Shown here piece after piece: positions 35,312-46,933 of a DNA stretch of 64,000 nt. The stretch comes from Cunninghamella blakesleeana (taxonomy: Eukaryota; Mucoromycota; Mucoromycetes; Mucorales; Cunninghamellaceae), in contig JAFCIZ010000006.1 of the NCBI GenBank assembly GCA_017871115.1, positions 868,001-932,000 of the forward strand, given 5' to 3'. Position numbers and translations under genes: made by a program. Under the pieces are notes generated by a model that did no database searches, had not been told where the DNA came from, and saw only the letters and a program-made list of their open reading frames with translations. Every line of letters starts with the position of its first letter. The first letter of the stretch is position 1.

Positions 35312-37292
35312 CCTTTTGCTTCAAGTAATTCCTTTTCAGAAACATATGGGTGGCTATTTTTTGTAGATTCTGCTTTTTCAATAGCTGCTCGCAACTCTTT
35401 TTGACGTAATTTCATTTTTTCAAGCTGATTTTTTACTGACATCTCTTCATCAGTTAAATTGGACCACTCATTTCTACTGTTTTCAATTGCCATACTAAAA
35501 CATTCATTTTTTAAAATAATATAAAATTTAAAAAATAAAATTAATACATGTAATATAATATTAAAATACTAATATCTATATCTACATTTATATATCAATA
35601 TTTATTCTTATTTTTATTTTCATTCCTATAGGTTTTCTACTTACGCTTGTTCTTTAATATCACTTTCTCTTCTTTCTAATAAATCATAATTCATTTTCTT
35701 GTGATGATTTTTTCTAAATAGTAAAAAAAATAAAAGAGTGTATGTGTAAGAATCTTTAAAATTGGAATAAAATATCAACTGTTGCTATATTATTATAAAT
35801 ATAATAGATGACAAATTACTTTTCACGGGCAATTTCAACGATTTTATTTAATTCAGCTTGATATTTAATAAGTTGAGGGTGTTCTTCGGTAAGTCGATGA
35901 TCTGATTGTCTTAAATATTCTTCATCCTAAATTTTATAATCATAATTTATTCATTAAATAATGAAAAAGTCACCGCATTATTGAATATATATTTTATTTT
36001 ATCTTATATATTTATTTTTGCAAGTGAATATCAAACTTACCAAACGTTGCTGTTTTTTATTAGATTCCAATAATTGAACTAATGATTGTAATTCAGATTT
36101 ATAATATTGATGCCAATCGTGGTCCACCATTTCTTCAGCCCATTGTTTTATAAGATGAAATCCTTTTTCCATTCGTTGACGAGCAACACTACTACCATCC
36201 ATATATTCCGCAAAAAATTGAGGGTTGTTTTCGGTGAGTTCATGATCTAATTTATTGATTTGTTCAGAATAATTTTTAATAGAGTCTTCTAAAAATGATG
36301 CCATCTATTCATCATATTTTGTAATAATATATTTATACAATGGTTAACATACTGAATAATATGAATATATATATATATATATATATATAACTGCTTTCTT
36401 TTACCTTTTTATAAATCTCAATCTCAGGAATTGTACTGGCGGCAGCAGTTGCTTGTTCAACTAATGTAGCAGGTTCTATATTTTAAGTAAAATAATATAA
36501 AAATAAAAATAATAAATAAGTCAATAAAATAAATCAAATTATCTAAATTATTATCATTTCATTTATAGATATGTATATCATTTTTAAACACTCACTTGTT
36601 ACAACACTACCAGACGTTCTTCTTGTGATAGTTGGAAGGTTTTCAGAAAATACTACACCAATATTTTGAAGAAAGGTAGCTAAAGATATAGTTTGGGATA
36701 ATGGTATGTCATCTGTAAATGAATGATATAACTGTGGAAATTCTTCTTCAAATATATTTACTAAAAAAAAAAGAGTTGATAATATATATAGTTAGTATTT
36801 AAACTTTTTATTTTGTTATTCCATTATATATATATGCATGTAAGTATGTATGTATGTATGCATTTACCATCATTATCTTCATTCATAGACATCATTTTAT
36901 CATCATATCCAGAAGTAAAGCTATGATCATTCAGGTCAATTCCAATCTTACTTATTTCAAAAGTGAATGGTGAAATTGGTGGAGTTGGTGTTTTATTTAC
37001 AGTACTGTGGTTATTATTGGTATTATTGTTGCTAGTGTTAATATTATCGTTATCATTATTAGTTATATTGGTATCATCGTTGTTGGTATCATCACTCATA
37101 TTATCATTGATATCGATATGATTTTTAATAGTAATATCTGTGCTATTATTATTGGTAATATTATTATTGTTTTTTCTGATGCTGTTATTGTTATGAGTAA
37201 TAGAATGATGACGGAGATAATTAGGTGTATTTGAAGTAGCTGTTGCTGTAATATTAGGATTGTGTTGACTGTCGTTAGTATGGTCATTATCT

Positions 37293-37327
<35 letters not shown>

Positions 37328-39183
37328 TTTGCTGTTAATGTTATTACTGCTTTCACTGCTATATATTGTTGAATCAAAACGTAAAGATGGTTTTAAAGAA
37401 GATAATCTTGAATTGTTATTAATAGGTGATGTTTCTCTGTCTTTTTCTTCCCCAAGATTGGATGACATATTGGATTTATTTGGTGATTGCATTGATTTGG
37501 TTTTATTACCAATATTATGTAATCGATTAAGAGTAGAGAGTCTTTTAAAATAATCGTCCGAAAACTCATCCCATAAAATGGAAGTTGATAAAGGCTCCAA
37601 TGGGCTGTCTTTATTTCCTTCAATTTGTTTAGAACTATTATTACTATTTATTGAGTCTAAGGTTGTTCTTCTACTTATTTGTGATAAAATGCTTGGTCGT
37701 GGTGGTGGCGGTAACATTGTTTTTTTATCTTCACTTGACGTTAGATGCTGTTGCTGCCGTTGCCGTTGTTTCTCCATCACTTCTTCTTCCTCTGTCACAA
37801 TCATTGACCCTGTACCTTCTCTAATACTAAACATAGACATACGTGGTGGTGGCTGTCGATCTAAACTTGGTGCACTTGATAAAAGTGATGAACTTTGACT
37901 ATCTCCAATTTCCTTTGGTAATTGTTTAAATGGATCCGGACGAGAATTATCATCACTATTATTATTTTTAATCGAATTGTTGTCAATAACGTCGTTGTTA
38001 CTATTTTTATGTGATTGGTTGTTTTTATGCAGTTCATGCATACTGGCTTCATCAAATAATTTTTTTTTATCTACAGGGCTAGCTTGCGATAAATATTGTC
38101 TAAAATCATCAGGACTTTCATCGCCATCTATATTATCATCTTTCATATCTTCAACCAAAGAACGCATTCTCCGTATACGATATTCAGGATAAACTACATG
38201 AGGCCTTTCAGAACTCTGTTTTCCAGGAGGACTACCAAATAAATCAGGACGTCTACATAAATAAACATAAAATAATGACCGTAATATTAATAATAGCAGT
38301 AAGCTAGGAGAAACAATTTAAAATAATAATATAAGAAATTATTATTACTTATATATTACCTTTTTCTTCGGTCTAAAGGTGAACCAGTTAAACGTGAAAT
38401 ATAAGCACTAATATAATAATGATGGTAAATAAATAGAGCAAAAGGAAAATCAACATAAAAAGTATTTTTATACAATTATATAACTATTATTTTTTTTTAA
38501 AATTTACTTTTCTGAATTTGTGGTAGGAATGTCAGCATCAAATAGTGTGGTAAGAGGCTCTTGATCAGGTTTGTTTATTTTTGTTCGTTTTGCTGGAGAG
38601 TTGGATACCTCATCTCGCTCAAAAATGCTAAACAAAATAATAGTAATGATATGGGCAATAAATTAATCGTGTTATTATATGTAAATGAATATATATATAT
38701 AATTAAACTATCTGCATTTTACCGAATTCTTGTTGCTGATGCAAAACTAACACGTCGTTCAGCTAATTCTAAAAAATGATCACTATATTTTATATATAAA
38801 AATAATAACATTAAATGTAAATAAAGATAAGTTCTTTTTTTAAAAAATATACATATATGCTTCAGGTTTTATTATTTCATTACGACTTGATACGTTTATA
38901 AACTGGTGAGGAATATGGATCTGGTGATTTTGTTCCTTTCAAAATACTTCTTTTAGGTGTCTATCAATTAACAAATTAAATAAATATGAAAAAAAACACT
39001 AAATATATAATTCTTATACTTTGATCATTATAATGCTTTAAAACTTTCTATCTATCTATCTATCTATATATATATATATATTACACTTGTAAGTAATTGA
39101 GAAACACGACTTTCGGAATTATCTACTGTCCATGCTTTGTAACTTTCATGACTTTTTGAAGTTTCATTATTACTAACGGACAT
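34434..39183 (-). CDS. SPC7: kinetochore scaffold KNL1/Spc7/Spc105, about 15 exons
   Basis: KNL1 links microtubules and the spindle checkpoint to centromeres in the KMN network. About 15 exons join to roughly 1,100 residues. The N terminus has the PP1-docking pair SILK (codons 38948-38937) and RVSF (38754-38743), each basic-flanked (KRSILKG, ERRVSFA). A very large exon (about 38252-36864) encodes an Asn/Ser/Asp-rich region with one plausible MELT-like site (SMIVTEEEE) instead of an obvious array. The C-terminal Spc7 domain begins with PLSQTISLATFLQNIGVVFSENL, continues through a long coiled coil (MASFLEDSIKNYSEQINKL, KNHHKKMNYDLLERRESDIK) and ends in an RWD-like globule (GLCGWKLEN.., LRDKIQEHGVFNF). 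One exon junction near 38894 uses a GTATCA donor and is the least certain. The (TA) repeat at 35270-35309 lies in an intron. Confidence 0.9.
35270..35309. repeat. (TA)n repeat in a KNL1 intron
   Basis: About 20 uninterrupted TA units lie within an intron of the kinetochore gene. Similar tracts occur at 39367-39392, 55540-55577 and 62372-62399, each noncoding. Confidence 0.9.
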
Positions 39184-39360
39184 GATTTTATAAAATAAAA
39201 ATAAAAAGTAGAGAGAAAAAAAGAACAAGAAAAATAAAATTACTTTTTTTCTAAAAAAAAAAGAATTGGCGGGATTTAAAATTTAAAATTTTTATTTTAA
39301 ATAAAAAAATCTGAAATTTTTGAGTATACATTTATATGATCATTTAAATTGTTAAAATAT

Positions 39361-39408
<48 letters not shown>

Positions 39409-39813
39409 TGTATGTATTAAAAGGATATAATTACTATTATTTTTATTGCTTATTTATTTACTAAACAGAAATTGTATAATATAATTTAGAGTTTAAGAAT
39501 AAAAATATATATACAACTTGATTACTATATACCTCTATAATCGAAATAAATTCATACCTTTCGATCACCTAATCCCCTTTTTTTTTTTTTTACTTTTCTT
39601 TTAATAAAATTCTTATTACTATTATAAAAAAAAAGATTATAATAAAATACATATTTTTTTAACCATCTAAATATATAATTTTTTTCTAATGTTTTATTTT
39701 GACAAATATAAAATAATATTAAGCTACATATATAAAAAAAAATAGATTTTTGTAAAAATAAAAGTGTAAAAACAAATATACATGAACACAAACCAACAAA
39801 CTTGATTTTTGAT
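39184..39813. other. tandem spacer: KNL1 promoter and uL6m 3' region
   Basis: This spacer carries a (TA)/(GTAT) compound repeat at 39367-39416 and otherwise AT-rich sequence. No gene was recognised. Confidence 0.6.
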
Positions 39814-40509
39814 TTATTTCTTCTTTCCTTCCTTTTTCTTAATGGTTTCATCATTAATAAAGATACCCTTTTGATTATAAGGTTCAGGCTTTCTCCATCG
39901 TTGAATAGTAGCAGCTAATTCGGTTACTTGTTGAAGATCAGTGCCTTGTAAAACGATTCGATTAGGCTGAGGGATAGTACAAGTGATACCTTCGGGTAAA
40001 TCTACGGTGATAGGGTGAGAATAGCCCAATTTCAAGGAAATGGATCGATTGTTATTTTCCAATACACCACGATAACCAACACCTACTAAACGTAAATGGA
40101 TACGATACCCTTCAGATACACCAATGATCATATTACGAATAAGATTACGAGTTGTTCCCCACATGGATCGTTGTTCTTTAATGGTGGCGTCTTCCACACT
40201 TACTTGCAATACTGATTCTCCATTATTTGTATTATCGTTATTAATATTTAATTTAACATATGGCTTAATAGGCATATGGAGTTGACCTAGAGGACCCTTA
40301 ATGGTTAACATAGTATTATCCATTTCTGAGGGAATACGTGGTTCTTTAATAGCTGTCAAATTATGATCTATTGTAATATCTTGACTTGAAAAAGTAATAG
40401 GAGTACGTCCAATATGTGATTGTAAAATACTTGAAGTGCTAAATAAATGACATGGTGGTGATTGGATCAAGGTACGTCGTGGTAATATTTGTTTGGTGTA
40501 TCGTAACAT
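39814..40509 (-). CDS. MRPL6: mitochondrial large-subunit ribosomal protein uL6m, intronless
   Basis: This 231-residue protein of the mitochondrial 54S subunit is a single exon. The N terminus MLRYTKQILPRRTLIQ is Arg-rich and acid-free, as expected of a mitochondrial presequence. Two L6 repeats are visible: LTIKGPLGQLHMPI, then TTRNLIRNMIIGVSEGYRIHLRLVGVGYR. The second continues through LKLGYSHPITVDLPEGI and ends with the diagnostic RKPEPYNQKGIF. The tail is basic (KKKEGKKK). The lack of introns contrasts with most neighbours. A Rap1-like ACACCCATACA lies 357 bp upstream. Confidence 0.96.
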   Translation of the reverse strand: MLRYTKQILPRRTLIQSPPCHLFSTSSILQSHIGRTPITFSSQDITIDHNLTAIKEPRIPSEMDNTMLTIKGPLGQLHMPIKPYVKLNINNDNTNNGESVLQVSVEDATIKEQRSMWGTTRNLIRNMIIGVSEGYRIHLRLVGVGYRGVLENNNRSISLKLGYSHPITVDLPEGITCTIPQPNRIVLQGTDLQQVTELAATIQRWRKPEPYNQKGIFINDETIKKKEGKKK

Positions 40510-42473
40510 GATTTATTTATATTTTACTGTATTTTGTATAAGTTACTTTTAAAAAATATAAAATAAAAAATGATAATAAAATAAAAACAAATGGAAAAGA
40601 GAGTGAAAAGAGGGGAGATAAAAAAAAAAATTTACTGAGGTTAAAAAAAATTTTGAGTGCTTTGAAAAAACTCTCTAACCCCTTTTTAAACGTCACGGCA
40701 GGAAATGTTGAATTTAAAAAAAAAAATGAATAATATACATTCAGTTTTGATCTGTTTTTATAATGTAAATAATAAAGCGATCATTTATAAGCTATTATTA
40801 TTATTATTATTATTTTGTCTGTTTGTTTGCTTTCCTTTTTTCTTAAATATAAAAGTTTGAATTAGACACCCATACAGTTCATGTCGGACTTTTATTTTTT
40901 ATATATTTTACCCTTTTAAGTAGAACTTATTTTCATCTCTTTTTTTTTGAGAATATGCATTATACTATCAAATAAAAAGTCTATTATCAAGACCAGAAGC
41001 AATAATGGTTAAAATATAGCTTATTGTTTAATAAATATATTGTTCAAAGTAAACATCGAAACGAAAGAAGAGATTTAGCTTAATATTTACCAAGGATGGA
41101 TTTTTATGCAACCAAACCTTAAAAAGCCTTTCTTCTCCACAGGAACTAATAAAACAGCTAACAGTAAAACAGATTGGATTTTATTGTATGTAGAATTTTT
41201 AAACATAATGGAAAGAATTCACATAAAATTTATACGGCATGAAATTTCAGTTTCATTATTAATTTATTTCGGAAATGATACGTGATGATATACTAGGATT
41301 ACCTTATACGAATTATTACATAGTTTCTGATAGTATCTATAAAAATATATATACTGTTAATATATCATGCGGCTGGCCTTGTAATTTTATTTTATTTTTG
41401 GGTATTTAAACAAAAACTTGGATAATAAAAAAGTTACTATGTTAATAAGAAAGACGCTATGTTGGATAAAAAACAATTACTTAATACATTAACTATTTTA
41501 ATATCAAGTAAATATATTTTATTAATATAATGCATATACATACACACTATATTGCTTTGTTAAAATATACATTTACAGATATATTTGCAGATATACATAA
41601 ATTAAAGTAATGATTACCATTAAAAAAATAACTTCCAATATAAAAAATACAGACCATTTAAAAAAAGTAAAGATGATTTAAGCAGCCCCATTCTATACTT
41701 ATTTTATTCAAGTTACTTATGGTGGTGGAAAGTTTATAAAGCACATTATTTCCTTTTATGGAATTAATAGTTCTAAATGGCGTGCATAGTAAAACCTTGA
41801 AATTTAAAAATACAGTACTATCTATTTTATTTGAATAAAAAAATATCATTATACTACGTACAATATACCATTTGTTTTGTTTCTAACTGGTTATATTTTT
41901 TTAGAAATTCAATACGAAGAACAAACAACAACAAAATCATCAAAGAACTGTGCATTTTATTCAGATAACTCTTTTTTGACTTCAGTTTATGCCAATTTAT
42001 ATGAATATATATACCAAACTATAATATATAAAAATAAAAATTGTTCATTTATGAACATTTTTATTTTATTTTATTGACTATAGATACCTTATACGTATAT
42101 GACCATGTTATTTTTATTTTGTTTTTCTCAATTTTTGTCATTTAGAAATCGTATCTCGGTCCGATCATTTTTCGAACAGTTCATAAGCTGATACCATATT
42201 TCTAATTTTTTTTTATTATTATTATAACTATTGTTTATTATATAACCATTTTATATGTTTTTATTAATTAAATAATATATATGTTTTAAATTACCTATAT
42301 AAACTCAATATAATATTAAAAGAAAAGAAAATAAAGACTAGTTACTACTAGTTTGATGAGAAAGAGCGGAGAATATCGATTTTATTTTTTTCGAGCTAAA
42401 ATATGTTTTTCCCATTTCTTCCCAATTTCTTTTTCTTTTTCTTCTACTTTATTATTTATTTTATTACAATAAA
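40510..42473. other. long divergent spacer between uL6m and Gfo/Idh genes
   Basis: These 1.96 kb lack a recognisable gene. The first 400 bp and last 200 bp show the usual poly(A)/poly(T) promoter texture. From about 41040 to 42200 the sequence has almost no long homopolymers and holds two adjacent unrecognised frames: 59 codons from ATG at 41107, then a +1-frame stretch of roughly 50 codons from about 41276. It could be an unrecognised or decayed gene, an old mobile-element relic, or simply structured noncoding DNA. Confidence 0.4.
40866..40876 (+). promoter_or_regulatory. Rap1-like site upstream of uL6m
   Basis: ACACCCATACA matches the 11-nt core of the yeast Rap1 consensus, which drives many ribosomal-protein genes in Saccharomyces. 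Whether Rap1 has that role in this lineage is unknown, and a chance match is possible. Confidence 0.2.
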
Positions 42474-44216
42474 ATGTCAAATCCCATTAAAGTTGGTATT
42501 ATCGGTACAGGTATATTTGCTTTCCGCCATTTAAGAGCATATGCAGCAATTGGTAGTGATAAATTTCAAATAGTTGCTTGTTGTAATCGTTCCAGGGATA
42601 AGGCAGAAAAATTTGCAAAAGAAGTAAGTTTGTTACTACCAAAATATAGCTTACGTGTATATATTGTTATATCAAACTTTATATTAAATGTATATATATG
42701 TTTTTTTAAATAAATTAAAATAAAATAACTAGGCTGGTATTCCTTCTGAAAATATTTATACGGATCCTAAAGAACTGATAGCTGATCCTAATGTTGAACT
42801 TGTTGATACAATCTTACCTATACAATTCAATAAAGAGGTAAAGTTAAAATAAAGTAAAATAAAATATAACATAAGATATAATATAAAAATAATAATGACA
42901 ATTAACGATATTAACCTAATATATATATCTCCTTTTATTTACTTTTTAGATAGTAGAAGCAGCTATCTCTGCTGGAAAGCATATTATTTTCGAAAAACCA
43001 ATTGGTAATAATAAAATTAAAAATATAGCAAAAATCTTTTTTTCTCTTTTCGTTAGCTTAACACTTTTATAAAATTATATATTTATTACGCATATATATA
43101 TATATATATATATATAGCTGCCAATTTAGACGATGCCCGAGATATTGTCAAGGCTGCACATAATGCAAAAACAGTAGTTGCTTTAGCTGAAAACTGGTCA
43201 TATCATCCTAAAATACAGGCTGTAGCTGAGTTTGTTCGAAATGGCGGAATTGGCGAAGTAAATATCTTTATTTTTGCAAAAAAGAAAAAAAAAAAAAAGC
43301 ATTGAGGGAGGAGGTTTTATAATAAGGATATGTATTGATATAATTTCTTTTTTCTATCAAATTAGATTATTAACTTTACATATAATTCTGCAAGACCTTA
43401 TAATATTAATTCGCCTTATCATTCAACAAAATGGAGACAAAATCCTGAGCATCCAGGGTAAATAATTATTGTTTTTATTGACTATATATATCTATATATG
43501 TGTGCGGTGTGTGTGTATTGTTTGATAAAATAGGTGGTGGTTGGTATGTAACTTTTAATCGACATTTTTTTCATGCTCTTTTCGCTTCTTTTTTATTTTT
43601 AAAAAAACATCAGTGGTTATATTTCAGATGGTGTCGTACATGACATGGCACATTTGATCCCCATTTTAGGTCGTTTTGAATCCGTAAGCGCGTTTACTAC
43701 CGAAACATACAAAATTCACGTTGTTGAAGATACCTTAGCTACTTCTATTCGATTAGCTAATGGAGGAATTGGTGTAGCTACCTTTACTTTTGTAAGATTA
43801 AATGTTTACTTTTTGATAAGACTAATCTATAGTATCCAAATATATATAACAATACTTATTGGTTTTGAAAATGCTTTATTTTATTTTTATTTTTTAAAAA
43901 ATAGTGTTCTGCAGGTATTAAGCAATTTAGATTAGAAGTTCATGGTACTAAAGGAACAATTCGTGTCATAAATGATAATCAAATAGAATTATTGGATAAT
44001 AATGGTGAATCTGTAGATACACAACAATTTGAACGGCCAGATTCCTTAGAAGATGTTGAAGGTGAAATGGATAATATTTATCAGGCTATTAGACAAGGGG
44101 GTAAATTGGGTGTAACACTGGATGAAGGATTCCATCATTTAGCTTTTATTGTTGCTGCACTTGAATCTGTAAAAACTGAACGCGTTACTAAAATACCTAC
44201 AGTTAATAAAGAATAA
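42474..44216 (+). CDS. Gfo/Idh/MocA-family NAD(P)-dependent oxidoreductase, 7 exons
   Basis: This 343-residue cytosolic dehydrogenase of the glucose-fructose oxidoreductase/inositol dehydrogenase family is spliced from 42474-42623, 42733-42837, 42950-43004, 43118-43257, 43366-43457, 43614-43791 and 43905-44216. The Rossmann dinucleotide motif is VGIIGTGIFAFRHLRAY. The catalytic lysine lies in FEKPIAANLDDA, and DGVVHDMAHL supplies the conserved Asp/His pair. The C-terminal beta-sheet domain includes GIKQFRLEVHGTKGTIRV. The family acts on sugars, inositols or their derivatives; the substrate cannot be assigned. It has no signal peptide. It converges on the small membrane-protein gene with only 131 bp between stop codons. 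Confidence 0.93.
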
Positions 44217-44347
44217 AAGCAGAGTGTATATTTATATATATTTATATTTAGATATTTATGTATTTATATATGTTGCTTTGGTTTTTTATTTACCCATTTC
44301 GTTATCTGTATCTACTACCATATTTTTTTTATTTATATTGTTTTTCC

Positions 44348-44677
44348 TCAGTATACATCTTCTATATCTTGTTCATCGAAAATATCTTCTTCCCATTGTT
44401 GTTCATGGGTATGTAATGGTATATAGTTCTGAGTTTTTCTTTGTTTATTACGTTCCAAAAAACCAAAATGACGGAGTAAACTACGACCGACTAGAGTATA
44501 CATATATTATCTTAGTTCATACTATATATATATATATATTCTTTATTATACTATTATTGAATAGTCTTTCTTTTTACCACAAGTTCCACAACAAAAACAC
44601 CAACACAATCCAGAAAAAAATATAAGAGATATACTAGATATAATTATTATTAACTCTAAAGTAGTAAGCTCTGCCAT
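44348..44677 (-). CDS. small single-pass membrane protein with Cys cluster, 2 exons
   Basis: This gene is short enough to be missed by length-filtered calls. Exon 1 is 44677-44578 and exon 2 is 44490-44348. The donor GTAAAAAG and acceptor CTCTAG join in phase 1, giving 80 residues. The N terminus is MAELTTLELIIIISSISLIF, a hydrophobic segment running into FSGLCWCFCCGTC. This juxtamembrane cysteine cluster is typical of palmitoylated proteins. The cytosolic tail is basic (VGRSLLRHFGFLERNKQRK) and then strongly acidic (EEDIFDEQDIEDVY). Without splicing, exon 1 alone stops after 43 residues. No family is recognised. It is divergent from the PPR gene across 285 bp and convergent with the oxidoreductase. 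Confidence 0.7.
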
Positions 44678-44962
44678 AGCCAATATGTATATATAAAGGA
44701 GAAAAAGAAAGAAGCTAAGAATTTCCAGGAACACCTCTTTTTAAAAAATTTCCGTAATACAGTATGCTGAATTTACTGTGGCTTATTTTTAAGCTCAGAA
44801 TATAAAAAAACAAAAAATTCACGCTGGTTCCTTTTTTTTCCTTCTCCCATTTTTTCTTAGTTAGACAAACGTATTTTTAATATTATTATTACTATTTTAT
44901 AATTTCCTTTTACTATTTAGTTTATATATTTATTCAAATCTATATGTTATAAATTCAAGGAA

Positions 44963-46933
44963 ATGACCTATTTGTTGTACAAGTCATGTAGACGGCTACA
45001 ACAGTCTAGGATAAAACAATTAAATAGGCATATATATCCATATCGAATCCAACTACTTTCAACACCTACTTGTCTACTACAAAAACCCAATTCCACTTCA
45101 TTATTTATTTCATTTCAACATCAACGATTATTACATATCACCTCTATTTCTAATAAAATATACCCAGCACTATCTTTTTATTCAACCCTTGCTGTTCAGT
45201 CTTTTTTATACGATAGTAATAATAACAATAATAACAATAATAACACAACACTACCTTCACCTTCACCAATATCTATAGAAGGGATGTTACTAAAAAAAAA
45301 ATATCAAACTCAGTTTATTAAAATACAAGAACTTATTGACAATGATCAGTTTGACGAAGCTTTAAAACTACTTACAACAATACCATATACTAAAGAAGAA
45401 GGAAAAGATGCGAAAATAGATACTGAAATTATTCAACTATTAGATCCTTATGCAGAATTATTAGAAAAAAATCTAAAATCAAGCAACTGGGAAAAAGGTA
45501 TTTTTATTTATAATGAATTGATGGCAACATCTTGGAAACCTGTCGTTCAATATAATAGGCGTATTATAAAAGCAACCCTAATGATATATTGTGCACAAGG
45601 AAAGTGGGATGAGTGTGAAAGGTTGCTTCGACATTTACAAATACAGTTTACAAACAAAACAATAGGAAGGATTATGCTTGTATTATTAAAATTGACACAT
45701 GGGAATCGATATTTAGTGGATGGGGAAAAGATAGTACGATCATTACAATCCTTTGAGCGAATATTAAACATTCAAGTGAATCCTAATACTATTGCAAAAA
45801 TAATAAATCATTTGGGGGAACGTGGGGATATAGAAGATGCCTATCAGTTATATAGATGGATACGTGGTGAAATATCAATTGGTTCTAAAGGAAAAGTTAA
45901 GTTAACTCAGTTACAGAGATGCAACCGATCCCTTATATATTTGGCAATGATCAATGCAAGTATAAAAAATAATGATACTTCCAAAGCTGAAAGAGCATGG
46001 CATGATAGAATATATCGTGGTACATTTAGTGAAGATCCTAATAGTATCGATTTTAAACCAGCAACATTAACATCTTATAACATATTATTAAATATTTATG
46101 CAAGTGAATTGCCAGCGCCAAATTTAGCACGTGTACGACGAACATATAAAAGGTTATTAAACCATGGATTTACACCTGATATCAATACTTATAATACATT
46201 GATTAAAGCCTTTGTCAACTCTGGAAAATGCGATGCAGCTTATCATGTGTTTAATACAATGCTTCATTCAGGAACACAACCGGATAGCTGGACTATTAAT
46301 ACATTATTATTTGGTTGGATAACGAAAAGGGAATGGAAAGAAGTAGAAGATTTTGTAAAACATCTACAGCAAGAAAATATGGCTCAAAAATTGGATATGG
46401 TCACGTTTAATATATTAATACAAGGTTTTTTACAACTGGATGGGAAAATCATGGCAGTTGAACATATATTGAAAAAAAAAGGTGATTGGAGTTATTTTAA
46501 ATATTTAAAAAAATCCTCAAGTCCGTATTCTTTAACTTCAAAAGTCATTTGGGATATATTTGAAACTGTTACTGGTTATAAAAAAAAACAAATAGAGTAT
46601 CATTATAAACATCATTTAAAAAACAAACATCTATCATTATCATTATCATCATTATCAACAACAAATGTAATAACAACTTCATCATTATGTCAAAAATCAA
46701 CAAAGCCAGAAGCAATAAATGACAATAATAATAATAATAATAATAATAGTAATAATAATAATAAAAAGGGATCATTTTTAGAACTTTTTCAAGAACAAGG
46801 TGCTGATCAAGTTACATATAAACTATTTATAAAGGCATTTTTGGAAGCAAATGACCAAGTATCTGCTAAAAAAATGACACAATGGATGGTTGATTATTGT
46901 TCTCCATTATCTAATAAGAAATCTTTAATATAG
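44963..46933 (+). CDS. mitochondrial pentatricopeptide-repeat protein, intronless
   Basis: This 656-residue PPR protein is a single exon, unlike most neighbours. The N terminus is Arg/Gln/Ser-rich and nearly acid-free for about 70 residues, consistent with mitochondrial import. Helical-hairpin repeats recur from about residue 110 to 500. The clearest are NTYNTLIKAFVNSGKCDAAY, SYNILLNIYASEL and DMVTFNILIQGFLQLDG; ARSRR-like linkers are not conserved. A Lys/Asn-rich insertion precedes a last repeat (VTYKLFIKAFLEANDQ). PPR proteins bind organellar RNA and control its processing, stability or translation; the target RNA is unknown. The start ATG at 44963 is the first in frame. Confidence 0.88.
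   Translation: MTYLLYKSCRRLQQSRIKQLNRHIYPYRIQLLSTPTCLLQKPNSTSLFISFQHQRLLHITSISNKIYPALSFYSTLAVQSFLYDSNNNNNNNNNTTLPSPSPISIEGMLLKKKYQTQFIKIQELIDNDQFDEALKLLTTIPYTKEEGKDAKIDTEIIQLLDPYAELLEKNLKSSNWEKGIFIYNELMATSWKPVVQYNRRIIKATLMIYCAQGKWDECERLLRHLQIQFTNKTIGRIMLVLLKLTHGNRYLVDGEKIVRSLQSFERILNIQVNPNTIAKIINHLGERGDIEDAYQLYRWIRGEISIGSKGKVKLTQLQRCNRSLIYLAMINASIKNNDTSKAERAWHDRIYRGTFSEDPNSIDFKPATLTSYNILLNIYASELPAPNLARVRRTYKRLLNHGFTPDINTYNTLIKAFVNSGKCDAAYHVFNTMLHSGTQPDSWTINTLLFGWITKREWKEVEDFVKHLQQENMAQKLDMVTFNILIQGFLQLDGKIMAVEHILKKKGDWSYFKYLKKSSSPYSLTSKVIWDIFETVTGYKKKQIEYHYKHHLKNKHLSLSLSSLSTTNVITTSSLCQKSTKPEAINDNNNNNNNNSNNNNKKGSFLELFQEQGADQVTYKLFIKAFLEANDQVSAKKMTQWMVDYCSPLSNKKSLI

Noticed and set aside
37007..38192. 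Several plus-strand frames opposite the large KNL1 exon
   Set aside because: They are antisense shadows of AAT/GAT-rich coding DNA and give Ile/Val/Leu repeats.
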